Origin: SIG653 sp045577455
GTDB lineage: Bacteria > Bacillota > Clostridia > Oscillospirales > CAG-382
NCBI GenBank assembly: GCA_045577455.1
Contig: JAZNIJ010000027.1
Location: 1 to 64,000 of the forward strand
DNA: 64,000 bases
Direction: 5' to 3'
Shown here: one piece after another, positions 43,091 to 52,095 of the stretch
Position numbering within the stretch: position 1 is the first letter of the stretch
How the letters are laid out: every line of letters begins with the position of its first letter
Program-made: the position numbers and the translations under genes
Notes under the pieces: model-generated
Databases searched by the model: none
The model's input: only the letters and a program-made list of their open reading frames with translations
Told to the model about the DNA's origin: nothing

Positions 43091-44602
43091 ATGGAACTGA
43101 GACCCGAAGAAATAAGCAGTATAATTAAAGACCAGATAAAAAATTATAACAGTAGAATAGAACAAAACGAAACAGGAACGGTTATCCTTGTAGGAGATGG
43201 TATAGCAAGAGCACATGGGCTTGAACGCTGTATGGCAAACGAGCTTTTGGAGTTTGAAGACGGCTCTCACGGTATGGCTTTGAATCTTGAAGAGAATTCT
43301 GTTTCCATAGTTATGTTTGAAAGCAGTGGAAACATCAAAGAAGGAAGCGTTGTTAAAAGAACAGGCGCAGTTGTTGATGTTCCCGTTGGAGAAAACCTTT
43401 TGGGACGTGTTCTTAATGCACTTGGTGAGCCAATTGACGGTAAGGGAGATACGGGCTGTACAGAGCGTAGACCCATAGAGTCGGATGCGCCGGGCATTAT
43501 TAAGCGTAAAAGTGTTAGTGTTCCTTTGCAAACGGGTATTAAGGCAATAGACAGTATGGTTCCTATTGGCAGAGGGCAGAGAGAGCTTATTATCGGTGAC
43601 AGGCAAACAGGTAAAACCACAATTGCAACTGACACCATAATTAACCAGAAAGGGCAGAATGTTATTTGTATCTATGTTGCCATCGGTCAGAAAATATCAA
43701 CCGTGGCACAGCTTTCGGACACATTGGAAAAAGCAGGTGCAATGGAATATTCCATAATTGTCTCCGCTTCCGCTTCTGACCCTGCTCCTCTTCAGTATAT
43801 AGCACCTTATTCGGGCTGTGCCATGGCAGAGTATTTTATGGCACAGGGCAAGGATGTGCTTATTATTTACGATGATTTGAGCAAGCACGCTGTTGCATAC
43901 AGAGCGTTATCCTTGCTTATCAGACGCCCACCGGGACGAGAAGCATTCCCTGGAGATGTATTCTATCTCCATAGCAGACTTTTGGAGAGAGCAGCAAGAG
44001 TTGCTCCCGAATACGGTGGAGGAAGCATAACCGCATTGCCTATAATTGAAACTCAGGCAGGGGATGTTTCAGCATATATTCCAACAAATGTAATTTCAAT
44101 AACAGACGGACAGGTTTTCCTTGAAACAGAGCTTTTCCATTCAGGTATTGTTCCTGCTGTAAACCCGGGTATTTCTGTAAGCCGTGTTGGTGGTAATGCT
44201 CAGATTAAGGCAATGAAAAAGGTAGCAGGTACTTTGAAGCTGATTTATTCTCAATACAGAGAGCTTCAAAGCTTTGCACAGTTCGGTTCAGACCTTGATG
44301 CAGATACAAAGGAACGTCTTGATTTGGGTGAAAGAATTGTTGAAATTCTAAAACAGGATAAGAATTCTCCCGTAAGAGTTGAGCTTCAGGTTGCTTTGAT
44401 TTATGCCGCAACAAACGGATATCTTAAAGAAGTTGCCGTTGACCATGTTAAGAAATACGAAATGGGGCTTTATGCCTTCCTTGAAGAAAAATATGCTTCA
44501 CTTTTAGAGCAGATAAGAACAACAGGCGAGCTTTCAAAGTTGTCTGAAGAAACTCTTAACAATGCTTTGAAAGAATATACGGATGGATTTTTGAATAAAT
44601 AG
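43091..44602 (+). CDS. atpA: ATP synthase F1 subunit alpha
   Basis: Non-catalytic nucleotide-binding subunit, 503 residues, normal length. N-terminal MELRPEEISSIIKDQI, P-loop GDRQTGKTTIATD near 169-181, GRDV-like ALSLLIRRPPGREAFPGDVF near 277-296, and PAVNPGISVSRVGGNAQ near 355-371 are all present. AGGAGGAAAGATA-like spacing precedes the ATG. Third from the end of the F1 set by order and fully intact. Confidence 0.98.
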   Translation: MELRPEEISSIIKDQIKNYNSRIEQNETGTVILVGDGIARAHGLERCMANELLEFEDGSHGMALNLEENSVSIVMFESSGNIKEGSVVKRTGAVVDVPVGENLLGRVLNALGEPIDGKGDTGCTERRPIESDAPGIIKRKSVSVPLQTGIKAIDSMVPIGRGQRELIIGDRQTGKTTIATDTIINQKGQNVICIYVAIGQKISTVAQLSDTLEKAGAMEYSIIVSASASDPAPLQYIAPYSGCAMAEYFMAQGKDVLIIYDDLSKHAVAYRALSLLIRRPPGREAFPGDVFYLHSRLLERAARVAPEYGGGSITALPIIETQAGDVSAYIPTNVISITDGQVFLETELFHSGIVPAVNPGISVSRVGGNAQIKAMKKVAGTLKLIYSQYRELQSFAQFGSDLDADTKERLDLGERIVEILKQDKNSPVRVELQVALIYAATNGYLKEVAVDHVKKYEMGLYAFLEEKYASLLEQIRTTGELSKLSEETLNNALKEYTDGFLNK

Positions 44603-44620
44603 CAAAGGAGGACATCGCTT

Positions 44621-45463
44621 TTGGGAAAATCCTTGAGAGAGCTAAGAACAAGAATAAAGAGCGTAGAATCAACTATGCATATAACAAGGGCGATGGAGCT
44701 TGTATCTTCGTCAAAATTTAAAAAGGCGTTTGATACCCTTGAAAAGGGAAGATGCTATTTTGATTTGCTTAAAGACACCTTTGCTGATATTTCTGCATAT
44801 GTTGGCGATTCTCCTTATTTCAAAGGTAGAGAAGTGAAAAAACGCACTATCGTTGTTATTGCAGGAGATAGGGGACTTGTTGGCGGATACAATAATAATA
44901 TTTATAAAGCCGTATCTTCTCTTGAAAGCGGAGATAATAATGTTATTATTCCATTTGGAAAAAAAGCCAACGAGCATTATAAAAATTATGGCGGAGTTAT
45001 GCAAAAAAGCGAGCTTGCTGTTTGTGATAAAATCAAACCCGAGGATATAAAGGCACTTGCCGTTTCTTTGGCAAAGAGTTTTATTAACGGTGAAACAGAT
45101 GAGATTTGCGTTGTTTATACAAGATATCTTACAATGTTAAGTCAGGAAACCGTTTCTGCAAAGCTGTTGCCAATAGATGCAAAAACAGATGAAACAGATG
45201 AAAATAAAGCATCTGTTATGACATTTGAGCCAAGCGCGTCTTCTGTGCTTTCCTACGCTGTGCCTGAATATATTTCGGGCAGAATATACGGTGCGCTTTG
45301 CGAAGCAATTGCATCTGAAAATGCCGCAAGGCGAACAGCGATGGATTCTGCAACTAAAAATGCAGGGGAAATTATAGACACCTTGACTTTGGATTATAAC
45401 AGAGCAAGACAGAGCGCAATAACTCAGGAAATAACAGAAATAATTGCAGGTTCTGAAAGCTGA
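44621..45463 (+). CDS. atpG: ATP synthase F1 subunit gamma
   Basis: The central shaft. The 280-residue protein has the conserved N-terminal helix (SLRELRTRIKSVESTMHITR), GDRGLVGGYN mid-protein, and the C-terminal helix LDYNRARQSAITQEITEI. The start is TTG at 44621 with AGGAGG nine bases upstream; no ATG matches the family N-terminus. Confidence 0.96.
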   Translation: MGKSLRELRTRIKSVESTMHITRAMELVSSSKFKKAFDTLEKGRCYFDLLKDTFADISAYVGDSPYFKGREVKKRTIVVIAGDRGLVGGYNNNIYKAVSSLESGDNNVIIPFGKKANEHYKNYGGVMQKSELAVCDKIKPEDIKALAVSLAKSFINGETDEICVVYTRYLTMLSQETVSAKLLPIDAKTDETDENKASVMTFEPSASSVLSYAVPEYISGRIYGALCEAIASENAARRTAMDSATKNAGEIIDTLTLDYNRARQSAITQEITEIIAGSES

Positions 45464-45525
45464 TTAAAGCATCGGAAAAATGTTCTGAAACTGATTCAGA
45501 AAAAAGATTCTTTTAGAATGGAAGA

Positions 45526-46929
45526 ATGGTTATGAATAATAAGGGAAAGATTATACAGGTCATGGGCCCTGTAGTTGATATAAGATTTGATGATGAATCC
45601 TTGCCAAAACTGCTTAATGCGGTTGAAATAATTTCGGGAGATAAAAAGCTGGTTGTTGAGGTTGCACAGCATATTGGCGATAATGTTGCAAGATGTATTG
45701 CAATGAGCAGTACCGACGGTCTTATGCGTGGTATGGATGCTGTAGACACAGGAAAAACAATCAGTGTTCCCGTTGGAAAGGAAACTTTAGGGCGTATTTT
45801 CAATGTTTTGGGAGAGCCGGTTGACGAGCTTCCTCCGCCCGATGCAAAGGAGTATTGGGAAATTCACAGAAATGCGCCTTCTTACGAGGAACAGGAATCC
45901 ACAACTGAAATTCTTGAAACAGGTATCAAGGTTATAGACCTTATTTGCCCCTATGCAAAGGGTGGAAAAATCGGTCTTTTCGGCGGCGCAGGTGTTGGTA
46001 AGACTGTTATTATCATGGAGCTTATTAACAATGTTGCCAAAAAGCATGGTGGTATCTCTGTTTTTGCAGGTGTTGGCGAGCGTACAAGAGAGGGTAACGA
46101 CCTTTATAACGAAATGAAGGAATCGGGAGTTATTGGTAAGACGGCACTTGTGTACGGTCAAATGAACGAGCCACCGGGAGCAAGAATGAGAGTTGGACTT
46201 TCGGGACTTACCATGGCTGAGTATTTCCGTGACAGGGAAGGTCAGGACGTGCTTTTGTTTATTGACAATATTTTCAGATTCACTCAGGCAGGAAGCGAGG
46301 TTTCCGCACTTCTCGGAAGAATGCCTTCTGCGGTTGGATATCAGCCAACATTGGCAACGGAAATGGGCGCTTTGCAGGAGCGCATAACTTCAACAAAGAA
46401 GGGTTCAATAACTTCAGTTCAGGCAGTTTATGTTCCTGCTGATGACCTTACAGACCCAGCTCCTGCAACAACATTTGCTCATCTTGATGCAACAACGGTT
46501 TTGAGCAGAGCAATTTCTTCTCAGGGTATTTATCCTGCAGTTGACCCGCTGGATTCAACAAGTAGAATACTAACTCCTGCGGTTGTTGGTGAAGAACATT
46601 ATTATGTTGCTAAAGAGGTTCAGAGAATCCTTCAGAGATATAAAGAGCTTCAGGATATTATTGCTATTATGGGTATAGATGAGCTTAGCGACGAGGATAA
46701 ACTCACCGTTTCAAGAGCAAGAAAGATTCAACGTTTCTTGTCTCAGTCTTTCACCGTTGCAGAACAGTTTACAGGTATGCAGGGAACATATGTTCCAATA
46801 AGCGAAACTGTAAGGGGCTTTAAAGAGATTCTTGAAGGTAAGCACGATGATATTCCTGAATCTGCGTTCCTTTTTGCAGGAACAATTGATGATGTTGTTG
46901 CAAGAAGTAAGGAAAATAAGGAGAGCTGA
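45526..46929 (+). CDS. atpD: ATP synthase F1 subunit beta
   Basis: Catalytic subunit, 467 residues. It has the P-loop GGAGVGKTVIIMEL near 154-167 and the catalytic glutamate in GVGERTREGNDLY. The DELSEED-like region reads DELSDEDKLTVSRARK, an acidic lever segment. The ribosome binding site is weak (GAATGGAAGA). The start is ATG 45526 or the in-frame ATG 45532; the latter fits the usual N-terminus equally well. Confidence 0.98.
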   Translation: MVMNNKGKIIQVMGPVVDIRFDDESLPKLLNAVEIISGDKKLVVEVAQHIGDNVARCIAMSSTDGLMRGMDAVDTGKTISVPVGKETLGRIFNVLGEPVDELPPPDAKEYWEIHRNAPSYEEQESTTEILETGIKVIDLICPYAKGGKIGLFGGAGVGKTVIIMELINNVAKKHGGISVFAGVGERTREGNDLYNEMKESGVIGKTALVYGQMNEPPGARMRVGLSGLTMAEYFRDREGQDVLLFIDNIFRFTQAGSEVSALLGRMPSAVGYQPTLATEMGALQERITSTKKGSITSVQAVYVPADDLTDPAPATTFAHLDATTVLSRAISSQGIYPAVDPLDSTSRILTPAVVGEEHYYVAKEVQRILQRYKELQDIIAIMGIDELSDEDKLTVSRARKIQRFLSQSFTVAEQFTGMQGTYVPISETVRGFKEILEGKHDDIPESAFLFAGTIDDVVARSKENKES

Positions 46930-46931
46930 TT

Positions 46932-47198
46932 ATGAGGAGCTTTCATTTGCTTATTGCAACTCCAACTGGTAAAGCATTTGATGGGGAAGCAACACAGCTT
47001 TCTGTTATGGGAGAATGTGGCTCACTTTCAATAATGGCGAGGCATATACCTTTTGTAACAAATGTAAAGTCGGGAAAGTGCAGAATTTATGCAGATAATA
47101 AGGTGCTTAATTGTGAGTGCCTTGGTGGCTTGCTTTCAGTTACAAAGGATTGCGTTAGCTTGATAACAACCGCTTTTTCCGTTAAAGAAGAAAACTAA
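46932..47198 (+). CDS. atpC: ATP synthase F1 subunit epsilon, short form
   Basis: 88 residues: FHLLIATPTGKAFDGEATQL, then GECGSLSIMARHIPFVT, the N-terminal beta-sandwich of epsilon. The usual C-terminal pair of helices (about 45 residues) that inhibits ATP hydrolysis is absent; the stop follows directly after the sandwich. A good AAGGAGAGCTG site precedes the ATG, two bases after the atpD stop. The sandwich alone is enough for assembly in other systems, so it is probably functional but without the helical brake. Confidence 0.92.
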   Translation: MRSFHLLIATPTGKAFDGEATQLSVMGECGSLSIMARHIPFVTNVKSGKCRIYADNKVLNCECLGGLLSVTKDCVSLITTAFSVKEEN

Positions 47199-47227
47199 AT
47201 TGAATGTTAAAAAGTTTTCAGTTGTTT

Positions 47228-47305
47228 TATACACATAAACTTTTTCTGAGAAATATACACATAAACTTTTTTGAAGAATTATGCACATAAACTTTTTCAG
47301 CAAAA
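47228..47305 (+). repeat. 26-base tandem repeat, three copies, after atpC
   Basis: Units starting at 47228, 47254 and 47280 share TAT(A/G)CACATAAACTTTTT plus a variable tail. AAAAAGTTT (47209-47217) upstream can pair with the AAACTTTTT of any of the three units. The array may therefore be a weak multi-arm terminator or a protein-binding array before the Crp/Fnr gene. Confidence 0.8.
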
Positions 47306-47344
47306 TGTGTAAAGAAATAAAAATCTGTAAGTTCGTGGTTTTAT

Positions 47345-48031
47345 ATGGATTTTAAAAAATACCAAAAGGTTTTACAAAAGAATATCATTTTCGAGAATAT
47401 GACAGAGGATGAAATTGAAAGGGGCTTGGAGTTCTTTTCAGCAAGGGTTGGGAGATACGAAAAGGGTGATATCCTGAATATGGTGTCTGACCCGATGGAA
47501 TGCTTTGGAATTGTTCTTTTGGGTGTTGTTCATGTTTGTATGACCGATTATGAGGGGCAAAAAACCATAATGGCAACTGTTTCAAACGGAGACGGTTTTG
47601 GAGAATCCCTCAGCTTTTTGGGTTGTGATTCCGATGTTTACATCAGAGCCGCAGAAGATTGTGAGGTGCTTTGGCTTAAGTGCGATAATATTAAAAATGC
47701 AACCTCTCAATCGGGAGAAAACAATTTGTTTGTTCAACGGTTTATCAAGGATTTGGCAAACCGTACCTTGAAAATGAATGACAGAATTCAGATTTTGTCT
47801 AAACATACTTTGAGGGAGAAGCTGGTTGCTTTTTTCAAACTGCAAGCTGATATGCGAAGCATTGATAATGGTTCTGAAAGTAAAACAAAAACATTAAACC
47901 TTCCTTTGGATAGAAACGGAATGGCTGTTTACCTTGGTGTGGACAGAAGCTCGCTTTCAAGAGAGCTTTCTAAAATGAAATCCGAGGGACTTATTGATTT
48001 TAATAAAAACAAATTTAAAATTCTTTATTAA
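47345..48031 (+). CDS. Crp/Fnr family transcriptional regulator
   Basis: The 228-residue protein has an N-terminal cyclic-nucleotide-binding-like beta roll (about 20-130, with GDILNMVSDPMECFGIVLLG and NGDGFGESLSFLG). A dimer helix and a C-terminal winged helix-turn-helix follow; the recognition region reads MAVYLGVDRSSLSRELSKMK. No cysteine cluster typical of Fnr Fe-S binding is seen, so the signal is unknown. The ribosome binding site is weak. It follows the atp operon and the 26-base repeats, and ends at a clear terminator. Confidence 0.92.
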   Translation: MDFKKYQKVLQKNIIFENMTEDEIERGLEFFSARVGRYEKGDILNMVSDPMECFGIVLLGVVHVCMTDYEGQKTIMATVSNGDGFGESLSFLGCDSDVYIRAAEDCEVLWLKCDNIKNATSQSGENNLFVQRFIKDLANRTLKMNDRIQILSKHTLREKLVAFFKLQADMRSIDNGSESKTKTLNLPLDRNGMAVYLGVDRSSLSRELSKMKSEGLIDFNKNKFKILY

Positions 48032-48036
48032 ATATG

Positions 48037-48064
48037 AAAATGCGTTGCATTTGCAACGCATTTT
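48037..48064 (+). terminator. Terminator of the Crp/Fnr gene
   Basis: AAAATGCGTTGC / GCAACGCATTTT with a 4-base loop, followed by TCTTTT. It is 6 bases past the stop. Confidence 0.9.
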
Positions 48065-48124
48065 TCTTTTGAGTTGGGATATAATGATGGTGCGAAAGAA
48101 AAATAGAGAAAAGAGGTATTTGTT

Positions 48125-49261
48125 ATGAAAAAAATAAAGTATCTTTCGTTGTTTCTTGTTATAATTATGGCGCTGGGTCTTGTTGGTTGCGCTTCAGGTG
48201 ATGAAAGCAGTAAATCCAACAGCAGTGAAATAACAAGCGGTGATGTATCTGCTTCCGATGTGGAAAGCAGTGTAGCTTCTGAGGAAGCAAGTGATGAAAG
48301 TGATGCAAACTCTCAGGTTGAAAGCGAAGCTGCTTCTGAGGATGTATCAAAAGAAGATATAGAAAAAGACCCAACTGTTATCAGAGTTGGCGGTATGAAA
48401 GGACCTACTTCAATGGGCATGGTTAAGTTGATGAAGGATAACGAAGACGGTGTATCACTTAACAATTATAATTTCACAATTGAAGCAGGTGCAGATTCTC
48501 TTAATGCTTTAATTGTTAAGGGTGAGCTTGATATAGCTGCATTGCCTTCAAATGTTGCTTCTGCTTTGTATAACAAGACAGAGGGAAAAGTAAAGCTCCT
48601 TGCTGTTAATACTCTTGGTGTTATTTATATTGTTAATAGAGGCGAGGCAATAACTCTTGGAGATTTAAAGGGAAAGACAATTTATGCAACCGGTAAGGGT
48701 GCTGTTCCAGAATATGCTTTGAAATTTATTCTTTTAGCTAACGGAATTAACCCTGAAACAGCTGTTAATTTTGAATGGAAGAGCCAGCCCGAGGAGGTTG
48801 TTGCAGCACTTTCTGCTAATGAGGATGCTATAGCAATGCTTCCACAGCCATTTGTAACCGTTGCTTGCAACACAGTTGAGGGACTTGGTATTTCTATAAA
48901 CTTAACAGAAGAATGGGATAAGTTAAAACTTGATAGCAGACTTATAACAGGCACTTTGGTTGTTCGCGCAGACTTTGCCAAGGAGCATCCCGACCTTGTT
49001 AAAAAGTTCCTTGAAGAATATCGTGCTTCAACAGAGTTTGTTAATGCTAATGTAGAAGAAGCAGCAGCTTTAGTTGAAAAATACGGTATAGTTAAGGCAG
49101 CAATTGCAAAGAAAGCTATTCCATATTGCAATATTGTTTTCATTGCAGGTAACGATATGAAAGCTCCTGTATTGGGATACTTGAAAACTGTATTTGACAC
49201 AAATGCAACAGCAGTTGGCGGAAAAATGCCCGACGACGGTTTCTTCTATATTGCAGAGTAG
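48125..49261 (+). CDS. Lipoprotein, NMT1/SsuA-type ABC substrate-binding protein
   Basis: The 378-residue protein has a lipoprotein signal (lipobox LVGC, Cys22) and a long Ser/Glu/Asp-rich linker (23-80). The binding domain starts at about 85 (VIRVGGMKGPTSMGMVKL). It has GELDIAALPSNVA and LKGKTIYATGKGAVPEYALK, the features of NMT1/SsuA/TauA-type proteins that bind sulfonates, nitrate, thiamine precursors or similar. No permease or ATPase lies beside it, so its partner is elsewhere. A TATAAT at 48080 without a good -35 may be its promoter. A terminator follows. Confidence 0.88.
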   Translation: MKKIKYLSLFLVIIMALGLVGCASGDESSKSNSSEITSGDVSASDVESSVASEEASDESDANSQVESEAASEDVSKEDIEKDPTVIRVGGMKGPTSMGMVKLMKDNEDGVSLNNYNFTIEAGADSLNALIVKGELDIAALPSNVASALYNKTEGKVKLLAVNTLGVIYIVNRGEAITLGDLKGKTIYATGKGAVPEYALKFILLANGINPETAVNFEWKSQPEEVVAALSANEDAIAMLPQPFVTVACNTVEGLGISINLTEEWDKLKLDSRLITGTLVVRADFAKEHPDLVKKFLEEYRASTEFVNANVEEAAALVEKYGIVKAAIAKKAIPYCNIVFIAGNDMKAPVLGYLKTVFDTNATAVGGKMPDDGFFYIAE

Positions 49262-49313
49262 TTTAAAATAGTGCTTTGAATAACAGTTTAATAATAGTTT
49301 AAGAAATATACTT

Positions 49314-49349
49314 CGCTTCGGGGAGTCCTTTTGGGGCTTACCCGAAGCG
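49314..49349 (+). terminator. Terminator of the NMT1-type lipoprotein gene
   Basis: CGCTTCGGG / CCCGAAGCG stem with an inner, partly paired loop, followed by TTTTGTGTTT. Confidence 0.87.
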
Positions 49350-49438
49350 TTTTGTGTTTCAATGTTTAAAGATAATTTAATGGGTGTTTACTTTAGGTTT
49401 ACAAAACTTTGGTATAATCCTATTAAGGAGGAATTGAG

Positions 49439-49849
49439 ATGAGATTCAGAGATAGATTATTGAGGTTTTTTGTGGGTAGAAACGGAAGCGACCAGCTTTC
49501 CAATTTTTTAATGATAACATATTTTGTTATTTTTATTGTTTGTTTTTTCGTTGATGAGTGGACATATTTTTTCTTAAGCACAGCAAATATGGCTCTTTTG
49601 ATTTATGTTATATTCAGGACATTTTCAAGGAATATTTATAAAAGAAGAGCTGAAAATGCAAAGTTCCTTGCTTTGAGACTGAAGATTGTGCAATGGTTTA
49701 AGCGAATGGGTAATAAGTGGAAATACAGAAAAACTCATGTTTATGTAAAATGCCCTTTTTGCAAAACAGATTTAAGGTTGCCAAAAAAGAAGGGAACACA
49801 TTCTGTTAATTGTCCTAAATGCTATAAGGGCTTCAAGGTTGAGATATAA
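49439..49849 (+). CDS. Small membrane protein with C-terminal zinc ribbon
   Basis: The 136-residue protein has two hydrophobic helices (about 22-41 and 45-62) and a basic stretch. A C-terminal zinc-ribbon pair follows: CPFC (near 111-114) and CPKC (near 129-132). No specific family recognised; similar short proteins occur singly in Clostridia. The zinc ribbon should lie in the cytoplasm. AAGGAGGAATTGAG precedes the ATG, and a TATAAT at 49413 has no well-spaced -35. Confidence 0.75.
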   Translation: MRFRDRLLRFFVGRNGSDQLSNFLMITYFVIFIVCFFVDEWTYFFLSTANMALLIYVIFRTFSRNIYKRRAENAKFLALRLKIVQWFKRMGNKWKYRKTHVYVKCPFCKTDLRLPKKKGTHSVNCPKCYKGFKVEI

Positions 49850-50039
49850 AAATATATTGTAAATCTATTATTGGTTAAAAATATAATTTTATTATCGATA
49901 AAATGTAGTTTTTAATATGGATTTTAAAACGCCATTTTATCTTTAAAATATCTTTTAGTAATAAAACCCCTTGGAATATTATTTATCAAAGAGGTATAAA
50001 CATTTCGCTTGAGATAAATAATATTTCAGGAGGTTTTTT

Positions 50040-50315
50040 ATGTCTGATAGAAAAATAAAAGAGAATGAAAAAAAAATAAAAAAAGATAAGTATGGAGTTG
50101 AGCTTGATAGCTGGAAAATGATAGATAGTAGCCCTGCCGCTTCTGTTAACGAATATACGGGAATAGTGCCTGTTGCGATAGAGAATAGAGCAGAGGAAGA
50201 AAGCTATGAAGATGTGATGTGCGTTGATTTGGGAAAATACAGAAAAAACAGAGATATAAAAAATGTTGCCCTACCCAAACGGGGAGAGCAACACAAGAAT
50301 AAGCGTAGCAAATAA
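50040..50315 (+). CDS. Small charged hypothetical protein; C-terminus lies in a repeat
   Basis: 91 residues, very rich in Lys, Glu and Asp, no membrane helix, no family recognised. AGGAGGTTTTTT before the ATG supports real translation. The last 17 residues (NVALPKRGEQHKNKRSK) are read through copy 1 of the 95-base repeat that starts at 50261, so the original C-terminus may have been replaced when the repeat landed. Function unknown. Confidence 0.65.
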   Translation: MSDRKIKENEKKIKKDKYGVELDSWKMIDSSPAASVNEYTGIVPVAIENRAEEESYEDVMCVDLGKYRKNRDIKNVALPKRGEQHKNKRSK

Positions 50316-50354
50316 AGTTTTTGGGGCTTGGGGTGTTTTCCCAAAACACCCCAT
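50261..50354 (+). repeat. About 95-base repeat, copy 1
   Basis: Starts with ATGTTGCCCTACCCAAACGG and runs through AAAGTTTTTGGGGC to a GGGGTGTTTT / AAAACACCCC hairpin (50330-50352). Copy 2 lies 133 bases further with only a few differences. GTTGC / GCAAC arms bracket the first part. Confidence 0.9.
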
Positions 50355-50393
50355 AAAAGAACTCCGTTATGTAATCCAAAGGAAAAAATAAAA

Positions 50394-50488
50394 AAATGTT
50401 GCCCTACCCAAACGGGGAGAGCAACACAAGAATGAGCGAAGCAAATAAAGTTTTTGGGGCGTGGGGTGTTTTTTCAAAAACACCCCAC
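50394..50488 (+). repeat. About 95-base repeat, copy 2
   Basis: Nearly identical to copy 1 (AGCGAAGCAAATAAAG in place of AGCGTAGCAAATAAAG). It ends in the longer hairpin GTGGGGTGTTTTT / AAAAACACCCCAC (50461-50488). Probably a dispersed, non-coding repeat family; it carries its own terminator-like stem. Confidence 0.9.
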
Positions 50489-50516
50489 AAAACCTTCGTA
50501 AGACGCTACATAAAAA

Positions 50517-50543
50517 GTGGGGTGTTTTTTCAAAACACCCCAC
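50517..50543 (-). terminator. Terminator of putP, third copy of the repeat hairpin
   Basis: GTGGGGTGTTTT / AAAACACCCCAC with a 3-base loop, followed on the minus strand by TTTTTATG. It is the same hairpin as in the two repeats but without their first 65 bases. Confidence 0.82.
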
Positions 50544-50567
50544 AAATAATAGCAATAATAAATAGTG

Positions 50568-52061
50568 TTAGTCGTCAATACCTTTAGCGGTAGCTCTTTC
50601 ATAAATCTCAACAACTTCTGCAGATGGCTTTTTGCTGATGAGAGTAACAACGATAGCAGCAACCATACTTGCAACGAAGCCGGGAAGCAACTCATAAATA
50701 CCTGTTTTTTCTGTAAGTGTAAAGAGCCATACAACGTCAACAACAGCACCAACAATAACGCCTGCAAGTGCGCCTGAATATGTAAAGCGTTTCCAGAACA
50801 CAGAGAGAATAACAACAGCACCGAATGCAGAACCGAATCCACCCCAAGCGTTTTCAACCATATCCATGATTGCCTGTGCGCCGCTTGACTTACTTGAAGC
50901 GATAAAATAAGCAATAATTGCAATAATAACAACAACAATTCTGCTTACCCAAAGCACTTCTTTGTCGGATGCGTTTTTACGAATAGCGGGCTTGTAAATA
51001 TCTGCTGTGAATGCAGACGATGCAACGAGAAGCTGGCTGTCTGCGGTTGACATGGATGCGGCAATGATAGCAGACATAAGAATACCTGCAACAAATGGAG
51101 GGAAGAGGTCTCTTGCAAGATTGATGAAAACCATCTTTTGGTTTCCTTCAGCCAGGAGTTCTTCACCAATAAGGATTCTGCCGTAATATGCAAGCATAAT
51201 TGTTGCAAAGAGTGCAATAACAACCCAAACTGTTGCAACAACAGTGGATTTTTTAACATTTGATGGCTTGTCAATGCTCATAAATCTAACGAGAATATGA
51301 GGCATTCCGAAGTAACCAAGTCCCCAAGTAAGACCGCTTACGATTTCTTGCCAAGGAGCATCAAAAACATTGGAGGTGAATCCATATGTTGTTTCTCCAA
51401 CAACAACATCTTTAATTAAATCTGAGCTTACATCTTTTGTTGCAACGATAATAATTGGAACAGCAAGAAGGGCAACGAGCATAAGAATACCCTGGAAAAA
51501 GTCTGTCCAGCAAACCGCTTTGTAACCGCCGAGGAAGGTGTAACAAATAAGAATCAGGGCAAAGATTCCCATAGCAAGGTCTTCGTTGATGTCAGGGAAT
51601 ATAGTTGTGAAAACAGAGCTTCCTGCAACGAAGGATGATGCAACATAAACAGTAAAGAAAACAAGGAAAACACCTGCACAGATGAATTTTAAAGCAGGGC
51701 TTTTTGTCAAGAATCTGTTTGAGAGATATTGGGGAAGGGTTATGGAGTCGCCTGCGGCTTTGGAAAAGCGACGAAGTCGTTTTGCAATAAGAATCCAGTT
51801 TGCCGCTGTACCAATTGCAAGCCCTATACCAATCCATGCTTGTCCTAAACCAAAAGCAAGAATGCTTCCGGGAAGCCCCATAAGTAACCATGCACTCATG
51901 TCAGATGCCTGAGCACTCATTGCGGTAACCCAAGGTCCCATACTTCTTCCACCGAGAAAGTATTCCTTGTCTCCGCCTGACTTGGTTTTGAAAAAGAAGA
52001 AAACACCAATTCCAAGCATCAAAGCGAAATAAAGAATAAACGCTAAAAGTTCAAAGTTCAT
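50568..52061 (-). CDS. putP: Sodium/proline symporter
   Basis: Imports proline with Na+. The 497-residue protein has 13 predicted helices. It has the sodium/solute symporter features: FLGGRSMGPWVTAMSAQASDMS near 36-57 and the MSTADSQLLVASSAF region near 330-345. Length and the N-terminal pattern match PutP of the SSS family. It lies 34 bases downstream of the AEC transporter gene on the same strand, with AAGGAGCATTTT before the ATG. Confidence 0.93.
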   Translation of the reverse strand: MNFELLAFILYFALMLGIGVFFFFKTKSGGDKEYFLGGRSMGPWVTAMSAQASDMSAWLLMGLPGSILAFGLGQAWIGIGLAIGTAANWILIAKRLRRFSKAAGDSITLPQYLSNRFLTKSPALKFICAGVFLVFFTVYVASSFVAGSSVFTTIFPDINEDLAMGIFALILICYTFLGGYKAVCWTDFFQGILMLVALLAVPIIIVATKDVSSDLIKDVVVGETTYGFTSNVFDAPWQEIVSGLTWGLGYFGMPHILVRFMSIDKPSNVKKSTVVATVWVVIALFATIMLAYYGRILIGEELLAEGNQKMVFINLARDLFPPFVAGILMSAIIAASMSTADSQLLVASSAFTADIYKPAIRKNASDKEVLWVSRIVVVIIAIIAYFIASSKSSGAQAIMDMVENAWGGFGSAFGAVVILSVFWKRFTYSGALAGVIVGAVVDVVWLFTLTEKTGIYELLPGFVASMVAAIVVTLISKKPSAEVVEIYERATAKGIDD

Positions 52062-52095
52062 AAAATGCTCCTTTATATTTTATTTTTAAAACTAA

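Noticed and set aside
47228..47305. CRISPR-like array
   Set aside because: 26-base period with no unique spacers and only three units; no cas genes.
50146..50555. Minus-strand reading frames across the repeat cluster
   Set aside because: They run through the 95-base repeats and share peptides only because the DNA is repeated; no start sites.
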